Positions 47,801-55,185 of a stretch of 64,000 nucleotides of DNA are shown here, one piece after another; the first letter of the stretch is position 1; every line of letters starts with the position of its first letter. Below the pieces are notes generated by a model. It saw only the letters and a list, made by a program, of their open reading frames with translations. It was not told where the DNA came from and searched no databases. The translations under genes were made by a program, and so were the position numbers. The stretch spans positions 15,330,533 to 15,394,532 of the forward strand of contig CM055098.1 in the NCBI GenBank assembly GCA_029204225.1, given 5' to 3'. Source of the stretch: Diphasiastrum complanatum. Its lineage: Eukaryota; Streptophyta; Lycopodiopsida; Lycopodiales; Lycopodiaceae.

Positions 47801-50085
47801 TTATTTTACAATCTCTAAGGGGATAGGAAGGAACTTCACTTGCCCCCCCACCCCCCAAATAGGAATTTGGATTGGGGCAGTGTATTATTTGACGTTGGTG
47901 GACCTATGTTTTGACTTATTAAATTGCTAAAGGTTCCGATTTCGAATTCATGGTATGGTAGATTGGGCATGGAAGTTAAACCTAAAACCTCTTTCGAGAC
48001 TAAAACAGGTAGGGGGGGCTGAGTATACTTTTTGTAGAGAGGATGAGATGCTGGCTGCTTGCTGTTTTTCAGGCGTCATCATATTACTAAAGGCCTTTTT
48101 GGCACTAAAGATTACGACCTTTGTTAGTCAAAGTTTATTTGAATGCTTCTGCTCAAATTAAATGGTTATTCAATGAGGTCAAACCCTAAAAAAAAACACT
48201 TCAGAAAGATTAACAATGTTTTCAATGTTCGTTTGAATGCCGCAGGGAATATCATATAACAACAGGATAACCTTAGCCAGCATCTGCGTGTGTTAAGAGT
48301 TGTTGAAGATGTTAATGTGTCTGCAACTTTGGGCAAATTTCTGGAGTTTGTTGATTCCCAGTTAATATGTAGAAAAAAGGTGACATTGCAATACTTTACT
48401 CACATAGAACTTTGCAATTTGTTTTCATGCACATCTTGAAGGTTCAGAAAGGATTTCATTAAACAGATCATGGGTTCTCAGTTGTAATGTGCTTGAGAAT
48501 CATTTAGTTTCCAACAAAAAAGGAAGCAGATACATCCATGGCTACGTGATACTTTTGAGATTCCTTACCCTCACTCGGAAGAAGTCCATATAGAGTCACG
48601 AGTGACAATATACCTAGTTCTGTCAGGTATTAACTACGCCACACTGCTTGGGTTTCTTACTATTACATTGGAAATGCATCCCATTTGCCACTTCGTTTAT
48701 ATCATCTCAGATCAGTACAGGTAGTTCTCAAAATTTTGTGCACTTTCAAAGGAACCACTCTGGATGAATTAGTTACATCATCTATGAAGTGTACCATAGT
48801 GCTTGGGTTCATTGACCTAGTTTTCTTACTATTGCATCTCAAATGCAGCCCACTTGCCACTTCATTTATGAAATCTCAAATCAGTACAAGCAACCTTCTT
48901 CATTCTCAAAATCTCTTGTCCAGTTCGGATGGAATGGAAACTCGTGCTTAACTTCCTTCATCAAGCTTGACTGGATAATTATACATTATATTCCACAAGT
49001 AAATCTTACAGGCAGCAGGAATCCAAAAAGGCTAGACGACTAAGATATACATCTATTCTCTACAGCTGCCCAGTATCAACTCTTTATTGTCTTTTGAACA
49101 CCATGATAGAGTCTTCAATCACCATTTTTTAAACTCTGACTCGGGTGGTACCAACAGTAAAAAAAACAGTGAGCTGTAGACGTTGTTTCAATCTCTAAAC
49201 TTCTGTTAAAGACAATTTAGTTTCCAGTTTGCTAGCATCAACAAATCTCTCAAAGTGACATTGTGTTGCTTAAAAGTGTTCCTATGCAATCCTTTGTGCC
49301 TCACCGAGCTTCAAAAAGATTGAAACAAAAGGCCTGTGGAGAGAGAGGGAGGGAGGGAGGCCATAGAGTGCTAACCTGGTCCCTCATTTATACTACTTAG
49401 TCAGAAATTGCTAGTAATAATGTTTACAACAACCCATGAAATGGGTTATTTGAAAGGAGGGGCCATAAATCTGCTATTTTTTACCATCCTAATGTGACAT
49501 AGGCATTCAATGCCGTTTCTCATTGGACTCGCTTTTGCAAATAAAGCAAATGATCAGTGGAGATCTTTCTAAGATTGAGGGTTTTATGCTGCTTACTAAC
49601 ATGTAACTTGCAGGTTTATTGAAGAAGGTGGCCTTACCGGTACAAGGATGAGATGGATTCCTTCGTCTGGAACTAGGCAAGCCTCCTGTGATCCAGATTT
49701 TGAAGGCTTCAAATTTGGACCTCCAACAGAAATGTCGTTTAAGGAGCACCGTGAGACTATGTGCAGAATGTATAATGTAAAGCGCATTGAGAAATTGAGG
49801 CGAGAAGGTTTACAAGCATTGGGAGGAGATGCTACCGAAGATGATGTGGAGAGAGTGATGGAAGTGTTAAAGCAACTGGCTTACGTTGAGAGTTTAGATA
49901 GGCAACGAAAACCTAAAGCTGCAAGCAAAATGCTTGTCTCAGAGTTGAAGGAGGAGCTTGAGGCCCAGGGATTGCCTGCAGATGGTACTCGTCCAGTCCT
50001 TTACCAGAGAGTACAGAAAGCAAGAAGGATCAATCGAGCAAGGGGTCGCCCGCTGTGGGTACCTCCAGTAGAGGAGAATTTGAAG
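14955..50085 (+). CDS. PTAC3: pTAC3-like SAP/PPR protein of the plastid transcription complex, 3' partial, nine exons
   Basis: Exons 14955-16148, 17864-18035, 22588-22802, 24796-24856, 29268-29340, 29518-29595, 45523-45680, 45880-46048 and 49614-50085 join in one frame to 864 codons without a stop. The product resembles pTAC3, a PEP-associated protein in plastid nucleoids required for plastid-encoded polymerase transcription. The start ATG sits in GCCATGGCC, and the first about 50 residues are transit-peptide-like. A low-complexity, Ser/Glu/Arg-rich segment follows to about residue 330. PPR-like helical repeats start about residue 335 ([17 protein letters not shown]; later [22 protein letters not shown] and [19 protein letters not shown]). 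The SAP DNA-binding motif is at about residues 813-844 ([19 protein letters not shown]). The acidic C-terminal half known for this family is missing up to 64000, so the rest presumably lies beyond. Intron 6 is 15.9 kb. Confidence 0.9.
16881..17100. mobile_element. Foldback/MITE-like inverted repeat
   Basis: Arms of about 80-90 bases face each other around a spacer with TGTCACAC and TGTGACAC. CCAAGGTCCCCCCATCCAAG on the left pairs with CCCTTGGATGGGGACCGTGG on the right. Farther out, GCACAGGCATTT pairs imperfectly with GAAGCCTGTGC. It could form a long stem in the intron 1 transcript. No clear target duplication was found. Confidence 0.6.
17768..17839 (+). repeat. (AG)n microsatellite beside splice acceptor
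   Basis: About 70 bases of AG with one interruption near 17830, ending 24 bases before pTAC3 exon 2. Confidence 0.95.
17864..18035 (+). CDS. PTAC3: pTAC3-like exon 2
   Basis: Starts after TTTGTAG, 24 bases downstream of a 72-base AG repeat. It encodes [19 protein letters not shown] and [16 protein letters not shown] and ends in phase 1 at GTTG|GTAAG. Confidence 0.9.
18133..18540. mobile_element. Foldback/MITE-like element
   Basis: Left arm carries CCTTGGGAAGGGGAATGTTCC and GGGAACA units. The right arm at about 18460-18500 carries the reverse order, GGAACATTGTTCCCTTGTTC and CCAAGG. Between them lie a T/A-rich spacer and a C9 run (18424-18433). The repeats are imperfect and the outer limits uncertain. 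Confidence 0.5.
20701..20831. repeat. Near-perfect 131-base hairpin
   Basis: The sequence folds on itself almost end to end. GGAAGGAGCCGGGCAGAAGC at 20701 pairs with the right arm ending GGCTCCTTCC at 20831. Inner TTTCCAAAAAATTTGGGC pairs with GCCTAAATTTTTTTGGAAA. The apex is GGCCCGGACGGGCC at 20759-20772. Only a few mismatches are seen. It lies in the transcribed intron 2 and looks like a foldback element or small-RNA precursor; which one is not decidable here. Confidence 0.7.
20836..21065. mobile_element. MITE with 15-base perfect terminal inverted repeats
   Basis: CGTAATGGATACCTG at 20836-20850 is exactly inverted at 21051-21065. The 230-base element is AT-rich inside and has no coding capacity. 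A convincing target duplication is not visible. It directly adjoins the hairpin at 20701-20831, whose left flank also reads CGTAATG, so both may be parts of one compound element starting near 20688. Confidence 0.65.
22588..22802 (+). CDS. PTAC3: pTAC3-like exon 3
   Basis: Acceptor TTGTTAG. It encodes [17 protein letters not shown] and [17 protein letters not shown], two PPR-like units, ending in phase 0 at GCGCAG|GTTTGT. Confidence 0.9.
22803..24795 (+). other. pTAC3 intron 3
   Basis: Ordinary AT-rich DNA to about 23700. A GC-rich block with a C13 run and repeated CTGC/GCCTG words follows at 23740-23940, then the LTR/primer-site relic at 24056-24452. No protein domain is seen. Confidence 0.6.
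24056..24452 (-). mobile_element. LTR with tRNA-Met primer-binding site, truncated element
   Basis: The minus strand has an LTR of about 379 bases, 24452 down to 24074 (TG...CA in both readings). Two bases later comes TGGTATCAGAGCC (24059-24071), complementary to the 3' end of plant initiator tRNA-Met. The GC-rich 23740-24055 stretch would be the start of its internal region. No gag, pol or second LTR follows, so the element is truncated or non-autonomous. Confidence 0.7.
24796..24856 (+). CDS. PTAC3: pTAC3-like exon 4
   Basis: 61 bases after CATGCAG, encoding [20 protein letters not shown] and ending in phase 1 at GGAG|GTCAGA. It is short, so it is supported mainly by exact frame continuity with exons 3 and 5. 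Confidence 0.8.
25019..25246 (-). repeat. Copia 3' LTR
   Basis: On the minus strand the LTR begins TGTCGAAGAG at 25246, directly after the purine tract AAGAGGGGG (25247-25256). It aligns in pieces with 28877-29097 (shared TACATGCATGGA, CTTGCAC, TGTACAACTTACA, TAGGCATTAC), so the two are divergent LTRs of one family. Confidence 0.6.
25247..26770 (-). pseudogene. Ty1/copia RT-RNase H relic
   Basis: Minus-strand copia pol in the expected order. Degenerate RT start ([21 protein letters not shown]) is near 26500-26430. Then come [32 protein letters not shown] and the catalytic box [10 protein letters not shown] (usually YVDD) in 25971-26360. RNase H follows with [14 protein letters not shown] and [14 protein letters not shown] at 25605-25823, and the C-terminal [24 protein letters not shown] at 25292-25483. 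Stops and frameshifts separate all blocks. Gag, protease and integrase are missing. It lies in pTAC3 intron 4. Confidence 0.85.
26859..27014. repeat. Three tandem 52-base units
   Basis: Units start TATGTAGCCACTTCAAGGCA at 26859, 26911 and 26963. The first two are nearly identical; the third decays after TTTTGACTTT into a short CTTTTGACTTTGCCA repeat. Confidence 0.9.
27240..28142 (+). repeat. LTR in + orientation, about 903 bases, nested in the copia relic
   Basis: Ends TTCCAACA at 28142, immediately followed by a tRNA-Met primer-binding site, so it is a 5' LTR. The start at TGTAGAAATA (27240) is chosen from the TG rule and length and is less sure. A TATA-like TCTATACAAAT lies at 27595-27605. 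Inside, ACATTTCGACGACTTTGAC occurs twice (27315-27400 region) with TCGAA-rich words between. No matching internal domains or 3' LTR follow. Confidence 0.6.
28143..28200 (+). promoter_or_regulatory. Duplicated retroviral-type primer-binding sites
   Basis: TGGTATCAGAGC, complementary to initiator tRNA-Met, occurs at 28143-28154 and again at 28162-28173 as a 19-base tandem duplication. An inverted copy of its first nine bases, CTGATACCA, lies at 28192-28200. One copy is normal for an LTR element; three are not. Confidence 0.75.
28877..29097 (-). repeat. Divergent second copia LTR
   Basis: Homologous in order to 25019-25246, ending TTTTAACA at 29097. With that copy it would bound a copia element of about 4.1 kb that carries the unrelated 27240-28142 LTR within it. 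No primer site is recognisable on its inner side. It ends only 170 bases before pTAC3 exon 5. Confidence 0.5.
29268..29340 (+). CDS. PTAC3: pTAC3-like exon 5
   Basis: Acceptor AGCACAG. It encodes [18 protein letters not shown], a clear PPR-like helix, and ends in phase 2 at GATAG|GTGGGG. Confidence 0.88.
29518..29595 (+). CDS. PTAC3: pTAC3-like exon 6
   Basis: Acceptor GTTTAG. It encodes [20 protein letters not shown] then NARTYA and ends in phase 2 at TATGC|GTAAGT, before the 15.9 kb intron 6. Confidence 0.88.
30363..30735. mobile_element. Compound foldback element with perfect stems
   Basis: Left: GCGGTTCACCACGGTTCTG (30363-30381) is exactly inverted at 30424-30442, with an inner AGAACCGTAC/GTACGGTTCT stem. 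Right: GAACCGTACCACGGTTC (30669-30685) is exactly inverted at 30689-30705 with a 3-base loop, followed by another CCACGGTTC/GGAACCGTGG stem. Between them lie repeated TCAGCGGAA units (about 30486-30625) and a TTAA run. No coding frame is recognised. Confidence 0.75.
31560..32960. repeat. Patchwork of duplicated segments
   Basis: A block containing GTGTCCTTAGTGAAGAGTTC and a following GGCCCAATCAACA stretch appears at about 31809 and 31904 and again at about 32733. Part of it, with its upstream GAGGCTTTATGTTGAACC, recurs at about 32895. A second unit, AGTCTTGGCAGATATTTGC, occurs at about 32133 and 32495. A third, CTCGCTCCCACATG, occurs twice at 31570-31627. Read on the minus strand, the first block is open and protein-like ([20 protein letters not shown]), so it may derive from a captured exon. 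I do not recognise the source. Confidence 0.65.
32365..32383 (+). repeat. Short telomere-type repeats
   Basis: About two and a half TTTAGGG units, with a further one and a half near 32433-32446. Too short to indicate an old chromosome end. Confidence 0.6.
32963..35114 (-). pseudogene. Chromovirus pol relic, same family as the 51-57 kb element
   Basis: Minus-strand order: protease end ([12 protein letters not shown], 34914-35114), pre-RT linker with SREVDHLVP (34531-34854), then only traces of RT. RNase H follows ([29 protein letters not shown] at 33699-33959) and integrase ([39 protein letters not shown] at 32963-33466). Motifs match the 50960-57144 copy closely. The RT palm is deleted around 34480-34530, and integrase lacks its zinc-finger cysteine half ([13 protein letters not shown] junction near 33300) and everything after about 33120. 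Confidence 0.8.
35115..36679 (-). pseudogene. Ty3/gypsy pol relic of a non-chromovirus (Tat/Ogre-like) type
   Basis: Minus strand. The 35713-36369 frame has a long acidic linker ([31 protein letters not shown]), then RT with [40 protein letters not shown] and [20 protein letters not shown]. Downstream pieces give the RT thumb ([20 protein letters not shown], near 35520) and RNase H ([34 protein letters not shown] near 35310-35160). The LAWNY and FSGYNQ forms fit Tat/Ogre-type plant elements rather than chromoviruses. It joins the 32963-35114 chromovirus piece abruptly near 35110 and is cut on the right by the LTR at 36680. Confidence 0.75.
36680..37195 (+). repeat. LTR 1 of the 36.7-40.5 kb element
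   Basis: TG...CA ends, 516 bases. A frame of about 127 codons across it is shared with LTR 2, but nothing indicates a protein. Confidence 0.8.
37627..37747. repeat. Tandem 57-base duplication inside the LTR element
   Basis: TAATCACTGTTCTTRAATGA through ACCGAGTCCAAATCAT occurs at 37627-37683 and 37691-37747 with one substitution. Confidence 0.9.
37878..38438 (+). CDS. Unrecognised 186-residue ORF inside the LTR element
   Basis: ATG to TGA. The composition is soluble, acidic in the first half ([20 protein letters not shown]) with no zinc knuckle, protease DTG/DSG, RT or integrase signature and no membrane segment. Near 38330 another frame stays open to a stop at about 38420 and reads plausibly ([20 protein letters not shown]), so the true 3' end may be frameshifted. 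By position it corresponds to gag, but I cannot assign a family. Confidence 0.35.
   Translation: MTEVDSTSFTFQTEKAEVKTITIFRKSLLSCTAGDYDHHQDSDMTYNLFLEPCSELEVDLLLQYIVSQHLEEDTARLNEGQDNTSFIQYVNPLYQTKDGEMQPNVDQYFIAFVIFDGSLTNYTDLKLCSSVPQISFPRMKHSQISMLAYEDWLLNLPKTTLKVLIGIMVQHYKMCLILLDCSNYGL
39938..40534 (+). repeat. LTR 2 of the 36.7-40.5 kb element
   Basis: 597 bases, TG...CA. It is preceded by AGGAAGGGACA and contains an internal segment (AAGCTTGAGGTCTTTAG onwards) that LTR 1 lacks. Confidence 0.8.
41521..43990 (+). pseudogene. Chromovirus-type Ty3/gypsy gag-pol relic, + strand
   Basis: Gag starts near 41521 ([16 protein letters not shown]) and is broken by stops. At 42068-42469 it regains a long frame with the CX2CX4HX4C zinc knuckle [14 protein letters not shown]. 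Protease and the N-terminal RT are deleted at about 42475-42545. RT resumes with [29 protein letters not shown] and the catalytic [10 protein letters not shown] (42563-43048). RNase H at 43120-43800 has [35 protein letters not shown] and TDHQTLRYF. The integrase zinc-finger start ([17 protein letters not shown]) is in pieces to about 43990, where similarity ends. No LTRs are found next to it. Confidence 0.85.
44290..44575 (-). pseudogene. LINE C-terminal RT fragment
   Basis: Minus strand, two frames: [17 protein letters not shown], then [15 protein letters not shown] and [15 protein letters not shown]. These match in order the LINE at 60280-61780. Truncated on both sides. Confidence 0.6.
44769..44878. 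repeat. Tandem duplication with 60-base period
   Basis: TTAATCTAGTCTAMGGCTCT and the following GCAATTGTACCTCTATCTAG occur at 44769 and 44829 with few changes. Confidence 0.9.
45523..45680 (+). CDS. PTAC3: pTAC3-like exon 7
   Basis: Acceptor TATGCAG; its first base completes the Ala codon begun in exon 6. It encodes [19 protein letters not shown] and [15 protein letters not shown] and ends in phase 1. Confidence 0.9.
45880..46048 (+). CDS. PTAC3: pTAC3-like exon 8
   Basis: Acceptor ATTTCAG. It encodes [18 protein letters not shown] and [19 protein letters not shown] and ends in phase 2 at GCTAG|GTAGGC. Confidence 0.9.
46049..49613 (+). other. pTAC3 intron 8
   Basis: 3.6 kb of AT-rich DNA with no recognised element. 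A degenerate duplicated segment of about 90 bases lies at 48640-48720 and 48793-48890 (shared GCTTGGGTT, TTTCTTACTATT, TTGCCACTTC and ATCTCARATCAGTACA). Confidence 0.6.
49614..50085 (+). CDS. PTAC3: pTAC3-like exon 9 with SAP domain
   Basis: Acceptor CTTGCAG. It encodes [16 protein letters not shown], a helical linker, the SAP motif ([29 protein letters not shown]) and [13 protein letters not shown]. The predicted donor is AAG|GTGATC at 50085/50086, in phase 0. Without splicing, the frame would add 17 residues and stop near 50136. Confidence 0.9.
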
Positions 50086-50959
50086 GTGATCACTGCTGAG
50101 TTGTCTTTTTCTTTCAATCTTTTTCTGATTTCATAAATTTTGTAACATCATGATGCTTTTTGTTTTAAGATTTATTTTTCATCTGAGACATGTACGATGC
50201 AGAATGATTTCGATTTTTAAGACCTATGTATGTTCATACTTCATACTTCGATAATAGTTTTCCATGGAGTTTTTTTGTATTAGGGACATTCAAATAGTTG
50301 TGTTGTACGTACTCGAGGAATGCTTACGAGCAAAGATCTGCACAATTTTTTTCATGAGAAGCAGCAGAGTCACAAGCACAAGTGTGAACCCACCTGGTAC
50401 AAGGATCCAACTCCATGGAAGTGGTTCACTAATAGAATGATAACCCATAGATTCATGTACACAGTATTGACATCTTCATGGAAACAAAGAGAGAGCTCAT
50501 GCATGAAAGAGAAATGTGCCAAACATGGAATTTAGCATCCCATTAAAACATTCAAGCAAAATGATGACCCCCCCCCCCCCCCCCCCAATCCCGGGTTACG
50601 GAAATCTTAATATGCAATTAGCCACTGATCTTAATCAGTCATGAATACATTCAATGGAAGTCATGATAAACAACTTCACTAAATGCATTCACAAGTTAGG
50701 ACTAATTGACTTCGTGTGAGATGTACATCAAAGGTGGAAGAAGAATGATAGGGAAAGAGATGCAAATGAAGGTGGTAGAGAGGAATTGGGAATTAGGGAG
50801 TGAGAGGAGGTTGGCGGCGACCAAAGACTTATGTGAGAAGGAAACGAGGTAAGGGGGCCGAGTGTAGAGGGGGGGTTAATCAAGTAGGGAGAGAGAAATG
50901 GTAATGAAAGGGAAAGGTGGAGAGAGCGATGGGGAGGTGGGGGTCATGGAGAGAGAGAG
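50086..50959 (+). other. Start of pTAC3 intron 9
   Basis: AT-rich, with a 19-base C run (50568-50586) and a purine-rich GAGAGA stretch (50720-50959) into which the chromovirus is inserted. No exon with the acidic C-terminal pTAC3 region is recognised here or further downstream. Confidence 0.5.
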
Positions 50960-51317
50960 TGTAATAAATCCTAACACCACAGTAGGGCAAACACTCACTG
51001 ATCCACCCAACCTTGCCTACTCCCTGATATAGAGTAAGTCCCTCCTAGCCCAGTGTGAGGACTGGTAGCATGCTACTGCCAAGTGTCGGCCACGTGGCAC
51101 TGACGTGGCCGACTGCACGTCGGGACCCAACTGGGGGCCCTATCCTGCTGACAGGGTCCCTAGGCTGTGTTAGGCCCGCCATGGCTATGGACCGTGCTGG
51201 GGCACACTACTCACACTGTCTTGCCCTGTTGGTCATGTACGCTGGACACGACCCTGATTGTGGTATCTGACCTATCTGTGTTCTCTAGGGTTCGGCACTG
51301 GTTACGAGCTCGTAACA
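50960..51317 (-). repeat. 3' LTR of chromovirus
   Basis: 358 bases, TGTAATAAAT...CTCGTAACA on the + strand. On the minus strand it is preceded by the purine tract CTTAAGGGGGAGGGAG. Confidence 0.92.
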
Positions 51318-51328
51318 CTCCCTCCCCC

Positions 51329-53050
51329 TTAAGACTCGTCTTGGTCCTCTAAGACAAAGTCTGGAAAAATCTTGCGAAGGACGCTGCCTCTTTCCCAAGT
51401 GGCATTCTCAACAGGCTGATCATTCCACTTAACCAGATATTCTCGGTATAGAGTATGACGAGTCTGCGTTTCTCTACTATCAAGAATCTCCTCTGGTTCA
51501 TGTGGAGGTTGTTGAGGATCCAATGGGAGAACTAGAACACTGTCCCCTACCAGATTATCTGATCTGGTTAAGGCTTTTCGTAACTGACTTACATGAAAGA
51601 CTGGAAAAACCTTACTGTTGTGTGGGAGTTCTAGTTCATAGGTGACCTCGCCTAGTCTCCTATTGATGGTAAAGGGACCACAATACCTTGGAGACAACTT
51701 AGCACACACTCCTGATTTGAGGGTTTTAGAGTCAACTGGGACTCTCAAGTAGACTTTCTCACCAGTGGAGAACTGCACATCCCGTCTGTGTGGATCTGCA
51801 TAATGCCTGGCTCGATCCTGGGATTGTCTAATGCTACGCTTAGCATGTTCTATCATCTGGTTTAGGTCTTCTAAAAAGTTTCTGGCTGCTACAACTTTTT
51901 CTTGTTTAAACCCTACAGCTGTGGGTGAGCGTGGCTGAAAACCGTACATCAACATAAATGGGCTGTATCCCGTAGCTGAATGTTTGGTACTGTTGTAAGC
52001 AAACTCTAATATCGAGAGATACTCCTCCCAATTAGTTTGCTTCTTGCTGACGTATGCACGAAGCATATCCTCCAGCACTTGATTTACCCTTTCTGTTTGG
52101 CCGTCCGTCTGTGGATGGTCGGTGGTACTCATATTAAGTTTAGTATGGAGATGATGGAATACTGCCCTCCAAAAATTTCCAGTAAACTTACTGTCCCGGT
52201 CGCTGACTATGCCGGAAGGTAGACCGTACAATTTAAATAGCCCGTCTACAAACAACCTCGCTAACTCTGGAGCTCTAACGGTTGTTTTGGTCGGAATAAA
52301 ATGAGCCATTTTGGTCAGACGGTCAACTGTGACCCATATAGCGTCATTACCCTTTTGGGTTTTAGGCAGGCCTACTATAAAATCCATGGAGATACTCTCC
52401 CATTTACCAGCTGGTATTTCTAAGGGATGCAACAACCCTCCTGCCTTTAAACGCTCTGCTTTATTTACTTGACATTTCTGGCAACTGGTTACATACTGGT
52501 GGACGTCCTTTTTCATACTGGGCCAAAAAAATTGCCTACGAAGAAGCTCATAGGTCTTCTGTATGCCTGGGTGTCCCGCGCTAGGATTGTCATGACATTC
52601 ATATAGGACCTGCTGCCTATAATTCTCTGAATTGGGGACACATACTCTATCTCTATAGAGCAAGTACTCATCCTGAATGGAATACTGTTTCCATTTGAAT
52701 CCTTGAGTCAACTGACCCTCAACCCCTAGGGTTTGCTTGGGTAATACAGGCTCAGAATCCTCAACGTCATCTGACGACGTATACTCGGACTCATCATCAT
52801 CCTCAACGGAAGCTGCCGTATTCTTGGATGAACTGGCACCAGCCCCGAGAACTGGTTCTGGAGTCTGTAACTGTCTGTTCTGGACTGAGTTCCAGATAAT
52901 AGAGAAGAATGCATCATGCTGGCATTTCCCTCTCAAGGACTCGAGTAACTCATTACGAATCTGAGTAAAACTCAGCTCGTTTATCATAGGCATTCTGCTA
53001 AGGGCATCTGCTACTGTATTGGATTTTCCACGCCTATATCTGATAGACAT
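51329..53050 (-). pseudogene. Chromovirus integrase and chromodomain
   Basis: 573 residues. It begins with the RNase H tail (YRRGKSNTVADALSRMP), then a Glu/Ser linker, then the integrase HHCC zinc finger (ECHDNPSAGH ... CQKCQ). The catalytic core has Asp in SMDFIVGLPKTQ, Asp in VSDRDSKFTG and Glu in TERVNQVLED. The GPF-type C-terminal module is KLSPRYCGPF, and the chromodomain is EYLVKWNDQPVENATWE. It is intact over its length. It is called a pseudogene only because a one-base frameshift near 53055 cuts it from the RNase H frame. Confidence 0.9.
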
Positions 53051-53051
53051 C

Positions 53052-53633
53052 TCAAACTCTTTGCATCAACTCTGCCCAACGAGCTTTCCGACCTCTAAGC
53101 TCAGGTTGATTGCAAAGGTATCTGAGACTCTCATGGTCTGTCAGGACCTCAAAGTTGGCACCATACAAATAATGCCTCCAAGTCTTAAGGGCATGGACTA
53201 TAGAAAAGAGTTCCTTTTCATAGGCACTATACCTAGTCTGTGCTGGCTCGAGTTTTTTACTCTCGAACGCAACTGGTCGTCCACCCTGAGTTAGCACAGC
53301 ACCTACTGCAAAGTCGCTAGCATCTGTTTCGACCACAAATGGCTGATTGGGGTCGACGACTTTTAAAACTGGTGCTGTAGCTAAGGCTGTTTTGAGAGCA
53401 TCAAAGCTCTCCTGTTGTGCGGACTCCCAAATGAACTCCTTTCCCTTTTCCTTAAGGAGATTTGTCATAGGGACTGCTATCTGAGCATATTCCTTGACAA
53501 ATCGTTTGTAATATCCCGCCAGACCAAGAAAGATTTGAAGTTCCAAAATATTCTGAGGTCTCAGCCAACTGAGTATGGCTTTAACCTTATTTGGGTCCAT
53601 CTTAATCCCATCTGAAGAGATAATGTGACCCAA
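53052..53633 (-). pseudogene. Chromovirus RT thumb and RNase H
   Basis: 193 residues with [32 protein letters not shown] (catalytic Asp of RNase H), [19 protein letters not shown] and TDHESLRYL. The frame is lost near 53055 (ELMQ then a stop), apparently by one extra base. Confidence 0.9.
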
Positions 53634-53638
53634 ATATG

Positions 53639-54619
53639 CTACTTCTTCAACGAAGAATTCACACTTGGATTGTTTAGCATAAGCTTATGCTTTCTGAGCA
53701 GTCGAAACACCTTTCTGAGATGTTTTAGATGCTCCTTCCTCGTTTTGCTGTAGACGAGGATGTCATCTAAAAATACGACTACAAACTTACCCAAGTATGG
53801 TCTGAGGACACTGTTCATCAAGGTCATAAAGGTAGCTGGAGCATTTGTGAGCCCAAATGGCATCACCTTAAACTCATAATGACCGTGACGAGTCCTAAAA
53901 GCTGTTTTCGAGACATCTTCCGATTTTATACGGACTTGATGATATCCCGATCTGAGGTCTATTTTGCTGAAAAACTTAGCCCCGTCGAGTTGATCAAACA
54001 ACTCGTCTGCCCGAGGCATAGGGTATTTATTCTTAATTGTGACTTTATTGAGGGCTCTGTAATCTACGCAAAGACGCATAGACCCCTCTTTCTTTTTCAC
54101 CAATAGGACTGGTGAGGCCCATGGTGAACTACTGGTCTGAATTTGGCCTTTCCCAAGATAGTCTGTTAACTGCCTAGTTATTTCTTCATCCTCTGTTCGG
54201 CTGACCCGATACGGAGGTTTAGAAACAGGTGCTGTACCTGGTACTAGGTTTATTACATGATCTACCTCTCTGCTAGGTGGTAAACCATGTGGCAAATCTT
54301 CAGGAAAAACATCTTTAAATTTAGACAATAAAGTTTTTAATTTACTGATTTTCTGCTGTAAAGAACTGGAAATAGAAACTTCTGGAATAAACTGAAAGTC
54401 ACATAAGAATACCTGATGGTCGTCGTCTTCGATTAGCTGACAGAGCTCTGAACTACAGACGATAGGGATGTTGGGGACATCATGTTCCCCATGCAACTGG
54501 ATCTCTCGGCCTTTATGCTGAAAGCTGAGGGTGTTCTCTTGATAATTTCTGTGGAGGGAAGGTCCTAAGCTATAGAGCCAATCTCTCCCAAGAACAATAT
54601 ATGTGCGATCCAAGTGCAT
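53639..54619 (-). pseudogene. Chromovirus reverse transcriptase
   Basis: 326 residues. The protease tail [12 protein letters not shown] is followed by RT motifs [54 protein letters not shown] and the catalytic [13 protein letters not shown] frameshift near 53690 ends the frame just before the next domain. Confidence 0.92.
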
Positions 54620-54629
54620 TATCTGAAAG

Positions 54630-55109
54630 TTATTTCATCTTGGTACCCTGAATACCAAGATTTAGATTACTTACCATAGTTCCCCAAATTTTCTTATCTT
54701 CACCCTTAGCTAATGAAACTATGTACCTATGTTCACCAGGTACTTCTGGAAGTCTGAGTTTTTTAACCGCGGTGTAGTTGATGAAATTATGGGTCGCCCC
54801 ATCATCAACCATGACTCTAACTGACTGGTTACCAGCTTTCCCATGCATACGTACTAGGTCATGTGGCCCAAAGCTGAAGGGTCTCGCTAGCATTGCAGAG
54901 GTTAGCTGGCAACAGTGTTCATGGTCTTCATGAAACACTTTGATAACGGAAGCTGCCGAGTCATTGGGGAAACTTACAGTCTGAACAAGATGAACTTGTT
55001 TTATTATCTTTTTTATCTTTTTTAGTGAAAGGCCCCTTGGGACACTGTCTGACTGTGTGTCCCTTGTCCATGCACACAAAGCACAAACGTTCTTGTTTGG
55101 CTTTCTCAA
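54630..55109 (-). pseudogene. Chromovirus gag end and protease
   Basis: Contains the aspartic protease start VRVMVDDGATHNFI (active-site DDG in place of the usual DTG/DSG). The CX2CX4HX4C zinc knuckle lies just upstream (about 55085-55040) but in a neighbouring frame, showing a frameshift close to 55050. Confidence 0.8.
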
Positions 55110-55185
55110 AATCTTCTAGTTTTAAGGGCTGTATGAGCGATGGACGTTTCTAAGGAGCTTCACTTTTTACTTTATCTTCTTTCTT

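Noticed and set aside
49507-49787. Two minus frames
   Set aside because: Antisense of pTAC3 exon 9, whose + strand reading is clearly coding.
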